Part shown: positions 63,562 to 64,000 of the stretch, one piece after another | Layout of the letters: the number at the start of each line of letters is the position of its first letter | How positions within the stretch are numbered: position 1 is the first letter of the stretch | Assembly: GCA_026122225.1 (NCBI GenBank) | Contig: JANEZZ010000309.1 | Coordinates: 620,001-684,000 of the forward strand | Reading direction: 5' to 3' | From: Heloderma charlesbogerti | Taxonomy: Eukaryota; Chordata; Lepidosauria; Squamata; Helodermatidae | Length of the DNA stretch: 64,000 nucleotides | Notes under the pieces: model-generated | The model's input: only the letters and a program-made list of their open reading frames with translations | Database searches by the model: none | What the model was told of the DNA's origin: nothing | Made by a program: the position numbers and the translations under genes

Positions 63562-64000
63562 AGGGATGCAGACCCTCCAGGCCCTTGGGCCTTAATCCAG
63601 CCTATGAAGGTTCTGCACCTGGCCTGCAGAGCCTTGGGTTCCTCTGTGTGAAGATGCTTGGCCTCAGTCCCATCTCCTGGAGGAATCCCTGCTGTTAACT
63701 CCATTCAGAAATAACTGCAGGCAGTGGCGGAAGTTGGCTGGCATGGAGAGGAGCCATCTTACCTTCCTGGCGCTGGCCAAGTGGCTTTCACATGGCACGC
63801 ACTGCCCCCATGGGAATGATATGTGCTGCGCAAAGAGAGGGTTTGTCTGGTGCCTGCCTGCTAAGTCTTTTTCTCTGTGCGTCGCTTAGCATGGAGGAAG
63901 GCAAAATGGGGGAGGGGGATGAAGTCAGTGACCGTGGTCACACCCCTTGACATAATCTGGCCCATGGAGGGCCTGGTGGGGGGTGATTTGGCCCTCCACC
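63562..64000. mobile_element. hAT-like MITE, right end beyond window
   Basis: Starts CAGGGATGCAGACCCTCCAG, with GGCCCTTGGGCCTTAATCCA following. Near the window end CATGGAGGGCCTGG and TTTGGCCCTCCACC look like the inverted inner part of the other end, but the true end lies past 64000. A similar start (CAGGGATGGGGAATTTC) at 63366 may be another copy. Confidence 0.45.

Overview
This window is vertebrate nuclear DNA, most likely from a squamate reptile. It is AT-rich, has spliced coding exons separated by kilobases of intron, and carries no prokaryotic-style gene packing. The repeat mix points to a squamate: L2-like, CR1, L1 and BovB (RTE) LINEs, a Sauria-type SINE with a BovB-like tail, a Tc1 transposon with an open transposase frame, and many palindromic hAT/MITE-like elements. 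The lineage call is an inference from this mix; no search was run.

The only host gene I recognise is AP3B1 (AP-3 adaptor complex beta-3A subunit), on the + strand. Thirteen internal exons lie between 15029 and 61301. All have GT-AG borders and join into one uninterrupted frame of 543 codons (1629 nt, phases consistent at every junction). They encode the middle of the protein: the second part of the HEAT-repeat trunk, then the start of the acidic serine-rich hinge. Neither the N-terminal exons nor the C-terminal hinge/ear exons were found, so positions 1-15028 are read as intron upstream of the first exon seen, and 61302-64000 as the start of a further intron. By analogy with the mammalian gene (about 1,090 residues) roughly half of the coding sequence is here.

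Layout. 1-15.0 kb: an intron with a CR1 tail, a degraded L2-like LINE, a Tc1 element with a 340-codon DD34E transposase and 69-bp inverted repeats, and a minus-strand L1 (5' end near 13.22 kb, cut off at 7.8 kb) interrupted by a Sauria-like SINE with a 140-bp pentanucleotide tail; a second L2-like fragment abuts the L1 5' end. 15.0-28.2 kb: seven exons with small palindromic elements, an L2-like LINE, a tRNA-derived SINE and a minisatellite. 28.2-47.5 kb: one 19-kb intron that acts as a repeat landing zone, with an L2-like LINE split by a hAT-like element, a larger L2-like LINE, BovB, CR1, long palindromic DNA elements and an ORF1-only (HAL1-like) L1 derivative. 47.5-61.3 kb: the last six exons, a second copy of the larger L2-like LINE and a solo LTR with a perfect 5-bp target duplication. 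61.3-64 kb: intron with a 294-bp foldback element and a hAT-like end at the window edge.

I did not find a gene system that looks new. The most notable items are the open Tc1 transposase, the HAL1-like element with a G-rich polypurine 3' region, the same catalytic-site change in two L2-like copies, and the foldback families that make up much of the intronic DNA.
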